A stretch of 64,000 nt of DNA from Trueperaceae bacterium. Lineage in GTDB: Bacteria; Deinococcota; Deinococci; Deinococcales; Trueperaceae. The notes under the pieces were generated by a model that saw only the letters and a list, made by a program, of their open reading frames with translations, was not told the origin of the DNA and ran no database searches. Positions 27,547 to 36,673 of the stretch are shown here, one piece after another (the first letter of the stretch is position 1; each line of letters starts with the position of its first letter). The DNA lies in NCBI GenBank assembly GCA_002707365.1, contig PAMQ01000004.1:141003-205002 (forward strand), read 5' to 3'. A program made the translations under genes and the position numbers.

Positions 27547-28140
27547 ATGAGTAAAAGAGATAAAGAAAATACGAATAATGTGTCCCAGGAATCTGTAAAT
27601 CCCCCTAGTGAAACTGAGGCTGAAGTTACTGTCAACAAAGGGGAATTAAGTGAGATCGATATTCTTCGTGAAGAGCTTGCTACTCTCCAGGCCTCCCTTG
27701 CTACCATCGAGTCGGAACTTTCGGATGCCAACGACCGGCATTTAAGGGCACGGGCGGACCTCGATAACTACCGCCGGCGTGCAGCGCAAGACGCAGATCG
27801 TGCGCGGCAAGCAGGGCTAGACAGTGCTGTACTTCCAATACTGTCCGTATTCGATGATCTCGGTCGGGCTTTAGCGGTTGCGGATGAAGAAGATCCAGCA
27901 AAGATCATTCCTGGTGTTCAGTCTGTGATGGCAGGCTTGGAACGTAATCTTGATTCCTTGGGGCTTAAACGGATAGGTGAGATTGGCGAAAAGTTTGACC
28001 CTGACCTGCATGAGGCGCTCACGGCAGTCCCGACTGACGATTCCGAGAAAAAGGGGACGATTGCCGAGGTATTCCAGTCTGGTTTTGTCCGCGATGAACG
28101 TCTAGTACGGCCTGCTCGTGTGCTAGTTTTTCAAGAGTAA
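27547..28140 (+). CDS. grpE: Nucleotide exchange factor GrpE
   Basis: GrpE releases ADP from DnaK. The 197-residue protein has a charged disordered N-terminus (1-35), a long coiled coil (about 36-90) with RARADLDNYRRRAAQDADRA, then VLPILSVFDDLGRAL and a C-terminal beta-wing domain with IGEIGEKFDPDLHEALTAVP and the final VRPARVLVFQE. It follows dnaK by 56 bases and precedes dnaJ by 26 bases in the same operon. Confidence 0.95.
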   Translation: MSKRDKENTNNVSQESVNPPSETEAEVTVNKGELSEIDILREELATLQASLATIESELSDANDRHLRARADLDNYRRRAAQDADRARQAGLDSAVLPILSVFDDLGRALAVADEEDPAKIIPGVQSVMAGLERNLDSLGLKRIGEIGEKFDPDLHEALTAVPTDDSEKKGTIAEVFQSGFVRDERLVRPARVLVFQE

Positions 28141-28166
28141 TTACATAGCCAGAGGGGAGATGCCGG

Positions 28167-28499
28167 GTGTCTAGTTACAAGGACTACTATGATGTTCTCG
28201 GCGTGTCGAGAAATGCGGATCAGGATGGAATTAAATCTGCATTTCGAAAACTTGCTGCCAAGCACCATCCGGACCGAAACCTAAACGATTCCGGCGCTGA
28301 AGAGCGCTTTAAAGAAATTAATGAGGCATACACGGTTCTTTCTGACCCCGAGAAACGTCAGTTTTATAACCAGTTCGGCACCACCGATGGACACCCTAAA
28401 TTTGCATCTCAAGGTGGCCCAACTTACACCAATGTTAGTCCTGAAGATTTCGCAGGTTTCTCCGACTTTTTCCAAGGGCTTTTTGGGGGAACGATGTGA
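28167..28499 (+). CDS. dnaJ: DnaJ, J-domain part ending at an in-frame TGA
   Basis: The first 110 residues of a DnaJ co-chaperone are encoded from a GTG start. The J domain (4-70) is intact, with [20 protein letters not shown], the HPD tripeptide and [18 protein letters not shown] Phe-rich stretch, [18 protein letters not shown], is cut by TGA at 28497-28499. The same frame then continues as GGQDPFGQF and the whole C-terminal domain without a shift. Either a point mutation or a sequence error made this stop, or two polypeptides are produced. The J domain alone can stimulate DnaK but would not bind substrate. Confidence 0.88.
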   Translation: MSSYKDYYDVLGVSRNADQDGIKSAFRKLAAKHHPDRNLNDSGAEERFKEINEAYTVLSDPEKRQFYNQFGTTDGHPKFASQGGPTYTNVSPEDFAGFSDFFQGLFGGTM

Positions 28500-28553
28500 G
28501 GAGGACAAGACCCGTTTGGTCAGTTCCATGGTGGTGTAACTAGTCGTCAAAAC

Positions 28554-29048
28554 GTGCAGGCAAGCCTAACCATTGATCTTATTACCGCGTATCTAGGACA
28601 ACAGACGACTGTCACAGTGGACGGGAGACGTCTTGAAGTGCAGATTCCCCAAGGTGCTAGGGCAGGTACCAAACTTAGGCTGCGGGGACATGCGCCCGGT
28701 GGTGGGGATCTACTGCTCAAGCTATCCCTAAAGCGACACCCAACATTTGCTCTTGATGGTGACAACGTTCGGGTTAAAATATCTGTACCAGATTATATGG
28801 CTGTTCTCGGCGGGAACGTTCGTGTGCCCACTCTTGATGGTGATGTTGAAATGTCTCTTCCTAAAGGTACCCAAACAGGTCGCGTACTCCGTCTACGTGG
28901 GAAAGGTTGGCCAAAGAGAACTGGCGGTAGGGGAGATGAACTTGCAGAGGTAAGTGTGGTTGTTCCTGAATTACCGACTGATGAACAACTTGAGTTATAC
29001 CAACGGCTGGCGGCGGTTAAAAAGCAAATGGGTCGCGCGGCTAAGTGA
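28554..29048 (+). CDS. dnaJ: DnaJ, C-terminal substrate-binding part after the TGA
   Basis: This part (164 residues from a GTG at 28554, or about 18 codons more from the TGA) is in the same frame as the J domain. It contains two beta-barrel subdomains of the DnaJ C-terminal region, with VQIPQGARAGTKLRLRGHA, GGDLLLKLSLKRHPTF and VSLPKGTQTGR-like and LRLRGKGWP stretches. No zinc-finger domain is present, as in Thermus DnaJ and CbpA. GGAGG occurs right after the TGA but no start codon lies at the proper distance, so independent translation is not well supported. Confidence 0.85.
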   Translation: MQASLTIDLITAYLGQQTTVTVDGRRLEVQIPQGARAGTKLRLRGHAPGGGDLLLKLSLKRHPTFALDGDNVRVKISVPDYMAVLGGNVRVPTLDGDVEMSLPKGTQTGRVLRLRGKGWPKRTGGRGDELAEVSVVVPELPTDEQLELYQRLAAVKKQMGRAAK

Positions 29049-29055
29049 GTCACTA

Positions 29056-29085
29056 AGCACACCCACCATCAGGTGGTAGGGTGCT
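29056..29085 (+). terminator. Hairpin after the dnaK operon
   Basis: AGCACACCCACCA (29056-29068) can pair with TGGTAGGGTGCT (29074-29085) with one bulge and one mismatch, forming about eleven pairs. The following TTGTCAT is a poor T-run. The hairpin covers the GTG at 29081, which argues for ATG 29090 as the start of the next gene. Confidence 0.5.
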
Positions 29086-29089
29086 TGTC

Positions 29090-30109
29090 ATGAACTGCAA
29101 ACCAAAACGTTGTTTAACCAGAATCCTATTACCGCTTGCTGTTTTTACTTTAATAGTACCGGCGGTTGCCCAGGATGATCCTGTCGTGATCCGTTTAGGA
29201 GAAAAAGTCGAGACGCTCTCTGAGTTCGACGAGCGTTTCGAGATTGCCCTAAAAGCTGTAGCTGCCTCGCAAAGAATGGAACTTACGGATACAATTCGAG
29301 CGCAGTTTGCTGAGTTTAGACCGGGTTTCCTTGAACAGAGGGTTACCTCTCTCGTTCTTATGAAAGCGGCAGAAGACCAAGGCATCCCCTTTCCCGAGGA
29401 ATTCGTACAGGCTCGTGTTGACCAGATAAAAGCCAGTGTTGAGTCGGACCAGGAATTCGAAGACTTGCTGAACCTCTCTGGCTTTTCCAATGAGAGCCAA
29501 TTACGACAAGTATTGGGTGAAACCGAGCAGATCCAGCAAGTTATGCGAGTCCTGAACAACGACATAAAGGTAACCACTGGTGAACTTGCTCTTCATTATT
29601 ACGCTTATAAGGATCGGTATGCTTCGGAAGAAACTGTATGTGCCCGTCACATTCTCCAGGAGACTTTAGAAGAAGCTCAAGATACCCTCGCAGATCTCAA
29701 GGAGGGGGCCGAGTTTCAGCAGCTAGCTATTGATCGTAGTACTGGTCCCTCCGGACCTAATGGTGGGGATTTGAGTTGCTTCACCCGTGGTCAAATGGTT
29801 GCCCCCTTCGAAGAGGCAGCTTTCGGCGCAGAGGTTGACATACCCATTGGGCCCGTAGAAACCCAATTCGGTTTTCACACAATTCTCGTTTATGAACGTC
29901 AAGGCGGTAAGACTACACCATTCAGTGATGTTCGTGACCAAATTGAGGATGAAATTATACAAATTCGGATCTCCGAGGTCATAGAAACCCTAATAGTAGA
30001 CTCGGGAGTACAGTCGTTCCCTGAGCTGTTAGAACTGACTCCGACCCAAGAGAGTGAGAGAGAAACAGGTTCTGACGGGGACGGTGATGGAAACAATCAG
30101 GGGGACTGA
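29090..30109 (+). CDS. Periplasmic peptidyl-prolyl isomerase (parvulin/SurA-like)
   Basis: From ATG 29090 the protein has 339 residues with a signal peptide (1-25, basic then LLPLAVFTLIVPAVAQ). An N-terminal helical SurA/PrsA-like region runs to about residue 175. A parvulin domain (about 180-285) includes CARHILQETLEEAQDTLADL, STGPSGPNGGDLSCFTRGQM, PFEEAAFGAEV and TQFGFHTILVYE. It should assist folding of exported proteins. The C-terminus is acidic and low in complexity. It follows the dnaK operon but is separated from it by a hairpin. Confidence 0.88.
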   Translation: MNCKPKRCLTRILLPLAVFTLIVPAVAQDDPVVIRLGEKVETLSEFDERFEIALKAVAASQRMELTDTIRAQFAEFRPGFLEQRVTSLVLMKAAEDQGIPFPEEFVQARVDQIKASVESDQEFEDLLNLSGFSNESQLRQVLGETEQIQQVMRVLNNDIKVTTGELALHYYAYKDRYASEETVCARHILQETLEEAQDTLADLKEGAEFQQLAIDRSTGPSGPNGGDLSCFTRGQMVAPFEEAAFGAEVDIPIGPVETQFGFHTILVYERQGGKTTPFSDVRDQIEDEIIQIRISEVIETLIVDSGVQSFPELLELTPTQESERETGSDGDGDGNNQGD

Positions 30110-30273
30110 ATTATTGCTGGTATAGTTCTAAAACTTTCGGGCTGATTTTCCTCGTTAAGATGCAGAAGAATCCAGTGTAGAAATTACGCCTGTGTCAAGG
30201 TACATCTATTGGCAGTAGTTAGTTGTGCAATGTTTAGTGTTTTTGAGTTGCTTTTCAAACCTTCCTTCGGTGC

Positions 30274-30279
30274 TACCCT
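30274..30279 (+). promoter_or_regulatory. -10-like element of the DUF255 gene
   Basis: TACCCT is followed by six bases and the ATG at 30286, with no ribosome-binding site, in the same layout as other leaderless candidates in this window. Confidence 0.35.
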
Positions 30280-30285
30280 GCGGTA

Positions 30286-32337
30286 ATGGGTCACCAAAAA
30301 AATCGATTGGCGGGCGAGACGAGTCCGTACCTGTTGCAGCATCAGGAAAACCCTGTCGATTGGTATCCCTGGGGCGAAGAGGCATTTCGAGAAGCTAGAG
30401 AACAAGATCTCCCAATACTATTGTCGGTCGGCTACTCGTCTTGCCACTGGTGCCATGTCATGGCACACGAGTCATTCGAAGACGAAGCGACCGCTCGCGT
30501 GATGAACCAATACTTCATCAATGTAAAGGTAGATCGTGAAGAGCGACCAGATGTTGACGCAATATATATGAGCGCTGTTCAGGCGATGACGGGGCACGGT
30601 GGTTGGCCTATGACGGTAATTTTGACGCCGACTGGGGAACCGTTCTTTGCCGGTACTTATTTCCCAGTGGAAGACCGCTACGGACAGCCTGCTTTCGGTC
30701 GCGTACTTCGTGCCTTGATTGATTTGTGGGAGGGCCGGCGGGATGAAGTTGAAAATTCAGCAAGCGATATCACCAAACACCTCCAACGTTCCTTTGAATT
30801 GCCTGTCGGAGAGGGCGGAGTAGAACCCTTCTCGTTATGTTCTGTAATTGAATCTCTACAAGAACAGTTTGATTCAAATCACGGCGGATTTGGTGGTGCT
30901 CCCAAGTTCCCGCCTCACGTATTGTTACGTTTTTTGTTAAGCCAGAAGAGCCCTAAGGTCCGAGATATGGCGTACTTTACCCTCACAAAAATGGCTCGTG
31001 GGGGAATTTTTGATCAGTTGGGTGGGGGTTTCAGCCGGTACAGTGTAGATAACCGCTGGCTAGTTCCTCACTTTGAAAAAATGCTTTACGACAATGCCCA
31101 ATTAGTTAATAGTTATGCCCAAGCCTACGGTCAGACAGGTGACCCCCTTTATCTCAGGACGGTCGAAGAGACCCTCACATGGGTCAGTCGCGAAATGACT
31201 TCGGTGGAAGGTGGTTTTTACAGTGCCTTGGATGCTGACAGCGAGGGAGAAGAAGGTAAGTTTTATGCTTGGGATTTCACTGAGTTAGAAAAGATCCTAG
31301 GGGATGACACGGAACTAGTGGCTTCGTACTTTGGTGCGACTGAATCAGGAAATTTTGATGGTCGAAATGTGCTTGAAATTCCGAACGAAGACACTGTTCT
31401 TTCTGAGCGCTTCGGAGTGACCATCGAGGACATTGCAATTCGGATAGATCGGGCTCGGTCAACTCTCTTTAAGGCCAGAGAAGCCAGAATTAGACCCAGT
31501 CTAGATGACAAGATTCTGACGTCTTGGAACGGTCTTATGCTTGGTGCTTATGCCGATGCCGGGCGTTTACTTGGACGCGATGATTACATCTATGCTGCGC
31601 AGCGGAACGCGTGGTTTATCAAAGATAAGCTTTACAGTAAAGGTCGGCTTTTGCACAGTTACAAGGATGGCGAAGCGAGAATCGACGGGCTTCTAGAGGA
31701 TTATGCATTTTTCGGGCTTGGCCTTTTGTCTCTATATCGAACTACCTTTGAAGCCACCTGGTTAGAGCTGGCTATTGACTTGGCAAAATCGGTGGTAGAG
31801 CATTTCCGTGACCCGCGAGGTGGATTTTTCAATACACCTGATGATGGTGAATCGCTCATAGTGCGTCCAAAGGGGATTTTTGATAGTGCGACCCCGGCCG
31901 AGGGTTTCGCTGCTGCTGAACTAATTTTTCGTGTTGGGCGATTCCTAGGGAATCACCATTACGAGGAGATAGCGATTGAGTCAGTTCGTCCTTTAAAGGA
32001 TGCGATGGCTTCCCAACCTAGAGGTTTTGCTACAGCGTTGTTGGTCACAGAGGCTTTACTGAGTCCCCCTAGAGAAGTGGTTATTGTTGGGAGTCCAGAG
32101 GCAAACGATACTAAGGCTCTTGTGCAGGTCTTAAATGACCGCGATCTCTCCCAAGTAGTTCAGATCTTATCTTCGGGTGCCTCTGATCCACTATTGAAGG
32201 TACTTCCCTTATTGGAGGAAAAACATTCTTTAGGTGGTCGAGCTACGGCCTACGTTTGTGAGGGCGGGGCATGCAGAATCCCAGTTACCAGCCCTGATGA
32301 TTTCGCTGAGCAGCTCGATACAGTTTTCGACCTATGA
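30286..32337 (+). CDS. Thioredoxin-domain protein of the DUF255/YyaL (SSP411) family
   Basis: The 683-residue protein begins with a thioredoxin-like domain: [20 protein letters not shown], then the redox motif in [33 protein letters not shown] and [19 protein letters not shown]. The rest is an (alpha/alpha)6 barrel as in N-acylglucosamine 2-epimerase-like enzymes, with [32 protein letters not shown] and [20 protein letters not shown]. The family is widespread and conserved, with an uncertain biochemical role. Length and order are complete. Confidence 0.92.
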   Translation: MGHQKNRLAGETSPYLLQHQENPVDWYPWGEEAFREAREQDLPILLSVGYSSCHWCHVMAHESFEDEATARVMNQYFINVKVDREERPDVDAIYMSAVQAMTGHGGWPMTVILTPTGEPFFAGTYFPVEDRYGQPAFGRVLRALIDLWEGRRDEVENSASDITKHLQRSFELPVGEGGVEPFSLCSVIESLQEQFDSNHGGFGGAPKFPPHVLLRFLLSQKSPKVRDMAYFTLTKMARGGIFDQLGGGFSRYSVDNRWLVPHFEKMLYDNAQLVNSYAQAYGQTGDPLYLRTVEETLTWVSREMTSVEGGFYSALDADSEGEEGKFYAWDFTELEKILGDDTELVASYFGATESGNFDGRNVLEIPNEDTVLSERFGVTIEDIAIRIDRARSTLFKAREARIRPSLDDKILTSWNGLMLGAYADAGRLLGRDDYIYAAQRNAWFIKDKLYSKGRLLHSYKDGEARIDGLLEDYAFFGLGLLSLYRTTFEATWLELAIDLAKSVVEHFRDPRGGFFNTPDDGESLIVRPKGIFDSATPAEGFAAAELIFRVGRFLGNHHYEEIAIESVRPLKDAMASQPRGFATALLVTEALLSPPREVVIVGSPEANDTKALVQVLNDRDLSQVVQILSSGASDPLLKVLPLLEEKHSLGGRATAYVCEGGACRIPVTSPDDFAEQLDTVFDL

Positions 32338-32554
32338 ATAGCACCGGTGCCGAAGGGTCTTTAGAAGTGTAATTTATGATTAAAAGGTTCGACGAAAAGA
32401 GAACGGTAGTAGTTTGGGTTTATTCCCAAATCAGAGTTATAGATACTGTTGTTAAGTGAAGAAGTTAAGTTAAATCCGGATTGCCACTGCAAGTACACAC
32501 GAGGTAGCAACACAAAAAAGCGTCGCCGATAATAGCTCTTCCTAAGAAAAATGG

Positions 32555-34900
32555 TTAAGTGTCATTTAATATTTTTTCGAGCAGCTCTTTCGTCATTTGT
32601 GGGTTTGCTTTGCCTTGTGTTTCTCGCATTACTTGGCCCATAAAAAAACCTAATAAACCCCTTTTGCCATCACGATATTCTGCTACCTTTCCAGAGTTTG
32701 CAGAAAGAACTGCTTTGAGGGTTTTCTCGAGTTCGGTCTCATTGCTGACCTGAGTGAGGCCTCGAGCCTCCATAATCTTGTCGGGGTCACCTTCATCCAT
32801 AAGCATTGCTTCAAGAATTTCTTTAGCTGCTCGCGAAGAGATGGTCTTGTTATCAGTAAGGACAATAAGGCGAGTGAATTCGGTTGGACCGAAAGGTAGA
32901 TCTGTCAAAGGCCTTGTTTTTGCTATCCGTGCTAATTCGTTTACCACCCAGTTAGCTAACGATATGGCGTCGTGGCCTTCTGTTACACAAGAGTCATAGA
33001 AATCAGCAAGATTATCGTTCATCGTGATCAATTGAGAATCAGCTTTTGAGAGACCGAGATTAACGTAATGTTCAAATCGTATAAGCTGTTTGCTCGAGAA
33101 AGATTTTGAGTAATCTAACGCCTCGGTTTGCCCTGAGGATGTTTTTTGGCTTGACCTCTTGGTAACAGTAGCTGCCCTGCTTGTTTTTTGATTGCTGCGT
33201 TTGGCATTCCAATTATCTCTTAGGGTGATTATTCGATTGAATACAAGACCGTTCGATGGTGACTGATGTGGGTCATGCCAAAAGTAGCCAAGGCGTTCGA
33301 ATTGGTATCGGGTTTCAACCGAGTGGGATTTTACGTTCGGCTCGACAAACCCATTTTTAATTTCGAGCGACAGTGGGTTGAGGTCTTGAACCAGAGTCCT
33401 ACCTTCTGCTCCTGGGACTGGAACCTGAAAGAGTCGATCGTAAAGCCGAAACTCAGCTGGGATAGCTGTTGCTGCTGCTAACCAATGGATTGTACCGGCA
33501 ATCTTGCGGTCAGTTGGGTTAGCCCCTAATGTGTCAGGGTCGTAGGTGCACCTAAGTTCGACAGTGTTACCGTCAGCATCTTTGATGATCTCATTGCAGC
33601 GGATCACGTAGGCATGCCGGAGGCGGACTTCACTGCCGACTGCGAGGCGCCGCCAATCATCTGGTGGGTTAGTGCTAAAGTCACTTTGTTCAATAAACAA
33701 TTGTTTGTCAAATTGTAAGGTCCGGGAGCCCTCGTTTGGGATGTCGTGTGGCCAGTAAGGAGCATCTAGACTCTCGATCTTGTCATCCGGGTAGTTAGTG
33801 ATAACTACTTTCAGCGGTTCTGAGACAGCCAGGACTCGAGGTGCCCGTCGGTTTAGGTCGTCACGGATGGCGTACTCGAGAAGACCCAGGTCAGTCACGC
33901 TATTTGTCTTCGTTACCCCAACTCGATTCACGAAATCCTTTACTGCTTCGGGAGTAACTCCGCGGCGCCTGAGGGCAGCTAGAGTTGGCAAGCGTGGGTC
34001 ATCCCAGCCACTCACGTGACCATCGGTAATGAGTGGCGCAAGCTTACGTTTGGATGTAACCGTGTACTCGAGGTTTAAACGTGCGAACTCGTACTGATGT
34101 GGTCGCGGAATTTCGAACAGAGATTCAACAAGCCAGTCGTAAATCTCACGGTTGTTTTCGAACTCCAATGAACAGAGACTATGGGTAACTCCCTCAAGCG
34201 CGTCAGATAATGGGTGAGCAAAGTCGTACATGGGGTATATGTTCCACTTATTGCCAGTACGGAAATGTGATTCATCCACAATTCGGTAGAGGATCGGATC
34301 CCGCATGATCATGTTGGGTGCCGTCATATCGATTCTGGCTCTAAGAACTCTTGATCCTTCTTTGAAAGCACCGTCCTTCATTCGCTTGAACAACTCAAGA
34401 TTTTCAGCGGTGGAACGAGTCCTATACGGACTTTCGCGACCTGGAGCGGTTACGGATCCGCGGTATTCCCGGATTAAGTCCTCTGACAAGTCATCCACAT
34501 AGGCTTTTTCTTGCTCAATGAGTTTTACAGCTAGGTTATAAAGTTGTTCAAAATAATCGGATGTGTGTAGGACATTCTCCCAACGGCAACCAAGCCAGTG
34601 CATGTCTTCCTGCATGGCTTTGACGAACTGGGAGTCCTCTGTCTCTGGGTTAGTGTCGTCGAAGCGGAGATTCGCGTAACCGTTATAGTCTTGAGCGATT
34701 CCAAAGTTCAACAAGAGAGCCATGCCATGCCCGATGTGGAGGAAACCATTCGGTTCTGGAGGAAATCTCGTCACGATTTTGCTTCGAAGACCCGCCCTAA
34801 GCTCCTCATCAATTACTTTAGTGATGAAGTTGGGTTGCACCGAACGGTCGGACTCTCTAATTCTTGGGCGATCGTTGGCCCCGGTGGGAGCTTCTTTCAT
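32555..34900 (-). CDS. glnS: Glutaminyl-tRNA synthetase with C-terminal GatB/YqeY-type domain
   Basis: GlnRS charges tRNA(Gln) with glutamine. The 781-residue protein has the class I signature PEPNGFLHIGHGMA and TSKRKLAPL in place of the KMSKS loop. A catalytic core with DTNPETEDSQFVKA and a beta-barrel anticodon-binding region run to about residue 560. A basic Ser/Lys-rich linker (about 572-595) leads to an extra domain of about 170 residues resembling the GatB/YqeY tail, ending GLLGFFMGQVMRETQGKANP. Such a tail is known from Deinococcus GlnRS, where it helps tRNA binding. E. coli GlnRS has 554 residues and lacks it. Confidence 0.95.
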   Translation of the reverse strand: MKEAPTGANDRPRIRESDRSVQPNFITKVIDEELRAGLRSKIVTRFPPEPNGFLHIGHGMALLLNFGIAQDYNGYANLRFDDTNPETEDSQFVKAMQEDMHWLGCRWENVLHTSDYFEQLYNLAVKLIEQEKAYVDDLSEDLIREYRGSVTAPGRESPYRTRSTAENLELFKRMKDGAFKEGSRVLRARIDMTAPNMIMRDPILYRIVDESHFRTGNKWNIYPMYDFAHPLSDALEGVTHSLCSLEFENNREIYDWLVESLFEIPRPHQYEFARLNLEYTVTSKRKLAPLITDGHVSGWDDPRLPTLAALRRRGVTPEAVKDFVNRVGVTKTNSVTDLGLLEYAIRDDLNRRAPRVLAVSEPLKVVITNYPDDKIESLDAPYWPHDIPNEGSRTLQFDKQLFIEQSDFSTNPPDDWRRLAVGSEVRLRHAYVIRCNEIIKDADGNTVELRCTYDPDTLGANPTDRKIAGTIHWLAAATAIPAEFRLYDRLFQVPVPGAEGRTLVQDLNPLSLEIKNGFVEPNVKSHSVETRYQFERLGYFWHDPHQSPSNGLVFNRIITLRDNWNAKRSNQKTSRAATVTKRSSQKTSSGQTEALDYSKSFSSKQLIRFEHYVNLGLSKADSQLITMNDNLADFYDSCVTEGHDAISLANWVVNELARIAKTRPLTDLPFGPTEFTRLIVLTDNKTISSRAAKEILEAMLMDEGDPDKIMEARGLTQVSNETELEKTLKAVLSANSGKVAEYRDGKRGLLGFFMGQVMRETQGKANPQMTKELLEKILNDT

Positions 34901-35286
34901 AGGGAACCTCGCAGGCTTGATGGATCTCTAGTCAATAGTGGAGAGGGTAGCACTCAATGTCATTACCGACAAGAGTAAAAACTATCTTTACATAGACTAT
35001 CAAGCTCCCATAAGGACCCACACCAAGGAATACAGAATTAGTTTGTGTCGGCACAAAATAGAAAGAAATTCAGTACGAGCAAATTAGAGTAGTTTGTTTT
35101 TTCTTTATTAGTTATGTTCTTCAACATCGAGAGTGGGCAATAAATACAAAATAGAGTTCGAGCAGAGAGTACAGTACGAATCTTCAAAACCGGACTACCG
35201 TGGACTATGTTTTCCTTTTTACTGAACCTATACAAGAAAAAACCCCTGAGGTTTAAGTCAGGGGTTTTTTCTTGTAATGACTTTGT
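34901..35286. other. Intergenic region between glnS and a membrane protein gene
   Basis: These 386 bases contain the glnS upstream region and, at the right end, a very strong inverted repeat terminator listed separately. The A+T-rich middle (34980-35230) has an open minus-strand frame of 65 codons with no recognisable product or ribosome-binding site, which is not accepted as a gene. Confidence 0.4.
35231..35276. terminator. Perfect 19-bp bidirectional terminator
   Basis: TACAAGAAAAAACCCCTGA (35231-35249) is the exact complement of TCAGGGGTTTTTTCTTGTA (35258-35276), with an eight-base loop. The G+C core flanked by A6 and T6 is a classical rho-independent terminator working in both directions. 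It lies directly after the stop of the minus-strand membrane protein gene at 35287. Confidence 0.93.
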
Positions 35287-35913
35287 TTAGCTGTCTGAGT
35301 TACCTAATGTTTGAATACCTAGTATAAGTGTTCCTAGCATGAAGAGGATCCAGGCACCGAATTGCGACCAAGCACCTATGCCTGGCCAAACGAAGTTGAG
35401 TGCTAAAAGCACTGCGGCAACTATTAATACAAGAGGAGCAATTGGGTTGTTCCCCTCACTCAAGAGACCCAAAGTGGTTAGTGCTAATGCGATGGCTAAA
35501 ACAATTTGGCCACCAGTTGAGATTGCACCGGTGAGATCTAGGAACAATGTTCCGTGCTCAACCGAACTTGCGCCAGCAGCGCCCCATTCAAGGCCAAAGA
35601 CAATTAGGACGCCAGCACTGAACAGTAAGAACAGAATCATTCCGATGTTACCGTTGCCAGCTCCTGCACCACCACCCATGGCCATACCACGAGCAACGAA
35701 TGCTAGCGCAACTAGGATAGAAATGAATCCGCCATATGCGAATATCACTGCCCAGTGAGCTCTTGTTGCACTGTCGATCATGTTTTGCGCTACTTGAGCG
35801 GTGCTTGTGTCAGGACTACCGCCCGCCAGTGGTAAGTAAAGAACAAACCACCCAATAGCCGCTACTATCGTACCTATTACGAGAAGTAAACCTGTTTGCC
35901 TGCTTGATCCCAT
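35287..35913 (-). CDS. Unknown six-helix membrane protein (pair member A)
   Basis: The 208-residue protein has about six hydrophobic helices. It starts RQTGLLLVIGTIVAAIGWFV and has a Gly/Ala-rich loop AMGGGAGAGNGNIG near residues 80-93. No known domain is recognised. Its N-terminus (TG-x-LVxG ... W ... PL-x-G) and helix layout resemble the neighbouring protein encoded upstream at 35996-36673, suggesting an old duplication. GGAGG is missing but AGGGAGGGT lies before the ATG. Strong terminators on both sides isolate it as a short, probably well-expressed transcript. Confidence 0.75.
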   Translation of the reverse strand: MGSSRQTGLLLVIGTIVAAIGWFVLYLPLAGGSPDTSTAQVAQNMIDSATRAHWAVIFAYGGFISILVALAFVARGMAMGGGAGAGNGNIGMILFLLFSAGVLIVFGLEWGAAGASSVEHGTLFLDLTGAISTGGQIVLAIALALTTLGLLSEGNNPIAPLVLIVAAVLLALNFVWPGIGAWSQFGAWILFMLGTLILGIQTLGNSDS

Positions 35914-35945
35914 GATACCCTCCCTTTCGTTTTACCTTTGAACTT

Positions 35946-35981
35946 AACAAGGGGCTCGTGGCGCGCCACGAGCCCCTTGTT
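35946..35981. terminator. Perfect 36-base palindrome between the membrane protein genes
   Basis: The 18-base arm AACAAGGGGCTCGTGGCG (35946-35963) is followed directly by its exact complement (35964-35981), so the whole is a loopless DNA palindrome centred on GGCGCGCC. As RNA it forms a very stable hairpin ending in CUUGUU. It follows the stop of the upstream minus-strand gene by 15 bases and probably terminates or attenuates transcription into the second gene. Confidence 0.85.
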
Positions 35982-35995
35982 GACGAACTAATTCC

Positions 35996-36673
35996 TTACT
36001 CTGTAGCTGCTGAGGAAGCCCCCGAATCAGCGTTTCCCCTGAGGATGTTGATTCCCACGCCGATCGTGGCGAGACTCATGACAATCCAAATGATGAAGCC
36101 AAAGGAGCCACCTTGGCCACCAGAAAATGCCGAGGTGACCACCATAATTAAACCAGTTATAGTCAGGGTCCAACCCAAAAAGGCGGGAATGTTTTTCTCA
36201 CAAGTTAGGGCAGTACCAAGGAACAATGCACCAATTCCCCAAAACAGACCGAAGCCCCCACCAAGATTATTACCAACAACTTCCAATTGAGCAGCCGCAG
36301 CCGTGAAACCATCAGCGAAAAGATCCTGAGCGCTTATCGATAAACCAATGAACCCTATCGCAACTGCCGCGAGGGCTGGGAAGATAAAACCAGGTATCGA
36401 AGCCCAGGTTGCGCCAGCTCCCTTAATCGAACGTGACAACCACGTGAAACCAGCGAACGTTGCGATCATAGCCAAGGACCCGAGGAACCCGAACAGATTT
36501 GCCACCACGGGCTTCGCCGCAGCCAGCTCCAAGTACCCTAGTGTTTCCTCTGAAGGACTTAAGCCTTCTCCTGATGTATCTCCAATTACTAACGGATCAA
36601 GCAATCCCCAAATTATGAACATTAGGAGCGGTCCTAAAACAAGGCACCATCCAGTTAACGATCTAGAATTCAT
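35996..36673 (-). CDS. Unknown membrane protein (pair member B)
   Basis: From ATG 36673, supported by GGAGGACAAA just upstream, the protein has 225 residues; an earlier in-frame ATG at 36742 has no site. About six or seven hydrophobic helices are seen, beginning SLTGWCLVLGPLLMFIIWGL. No charged or His cluster points to a transport substrate, and the C-terminus is a short polar tail (GNADSGASSAATE). It shares its opening pattern and topology with pair member A. Function unknown. Confidence 0.75.
   Translation of the reverse strand: MNSRSLTGWCLVLGPLLMFIIWGLLDPLVIGDTSGEGLSPSEETLGYLELAAAKPVVANLFGFLGSLAMIATFAGFTWLSRSIKGAGATWASIPGFIFPALAAVAIGFIGLSISAQDLFADGFTAAAAQLEVVGNNLGGGFGLFWGIGALFLGTALTCEKNIPAFLGWTLTITGLIMVVTSAFSGGQGGSFGFIIWIVMSLATIGVGINILRGNADSGASSAATE

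Noticed and set aside
29053..29577. 174-codon minus-strand open frame
   Set aside because: Antisense to the parvulin gene; Ser/Arg-rich composition without motifs.
35038..35235. 65-codon minus-strand open frame before the strong terminator
   Set aside because: A+T-rich sequence, no start signals, product not protein-like, and it runs into the terminator stem.
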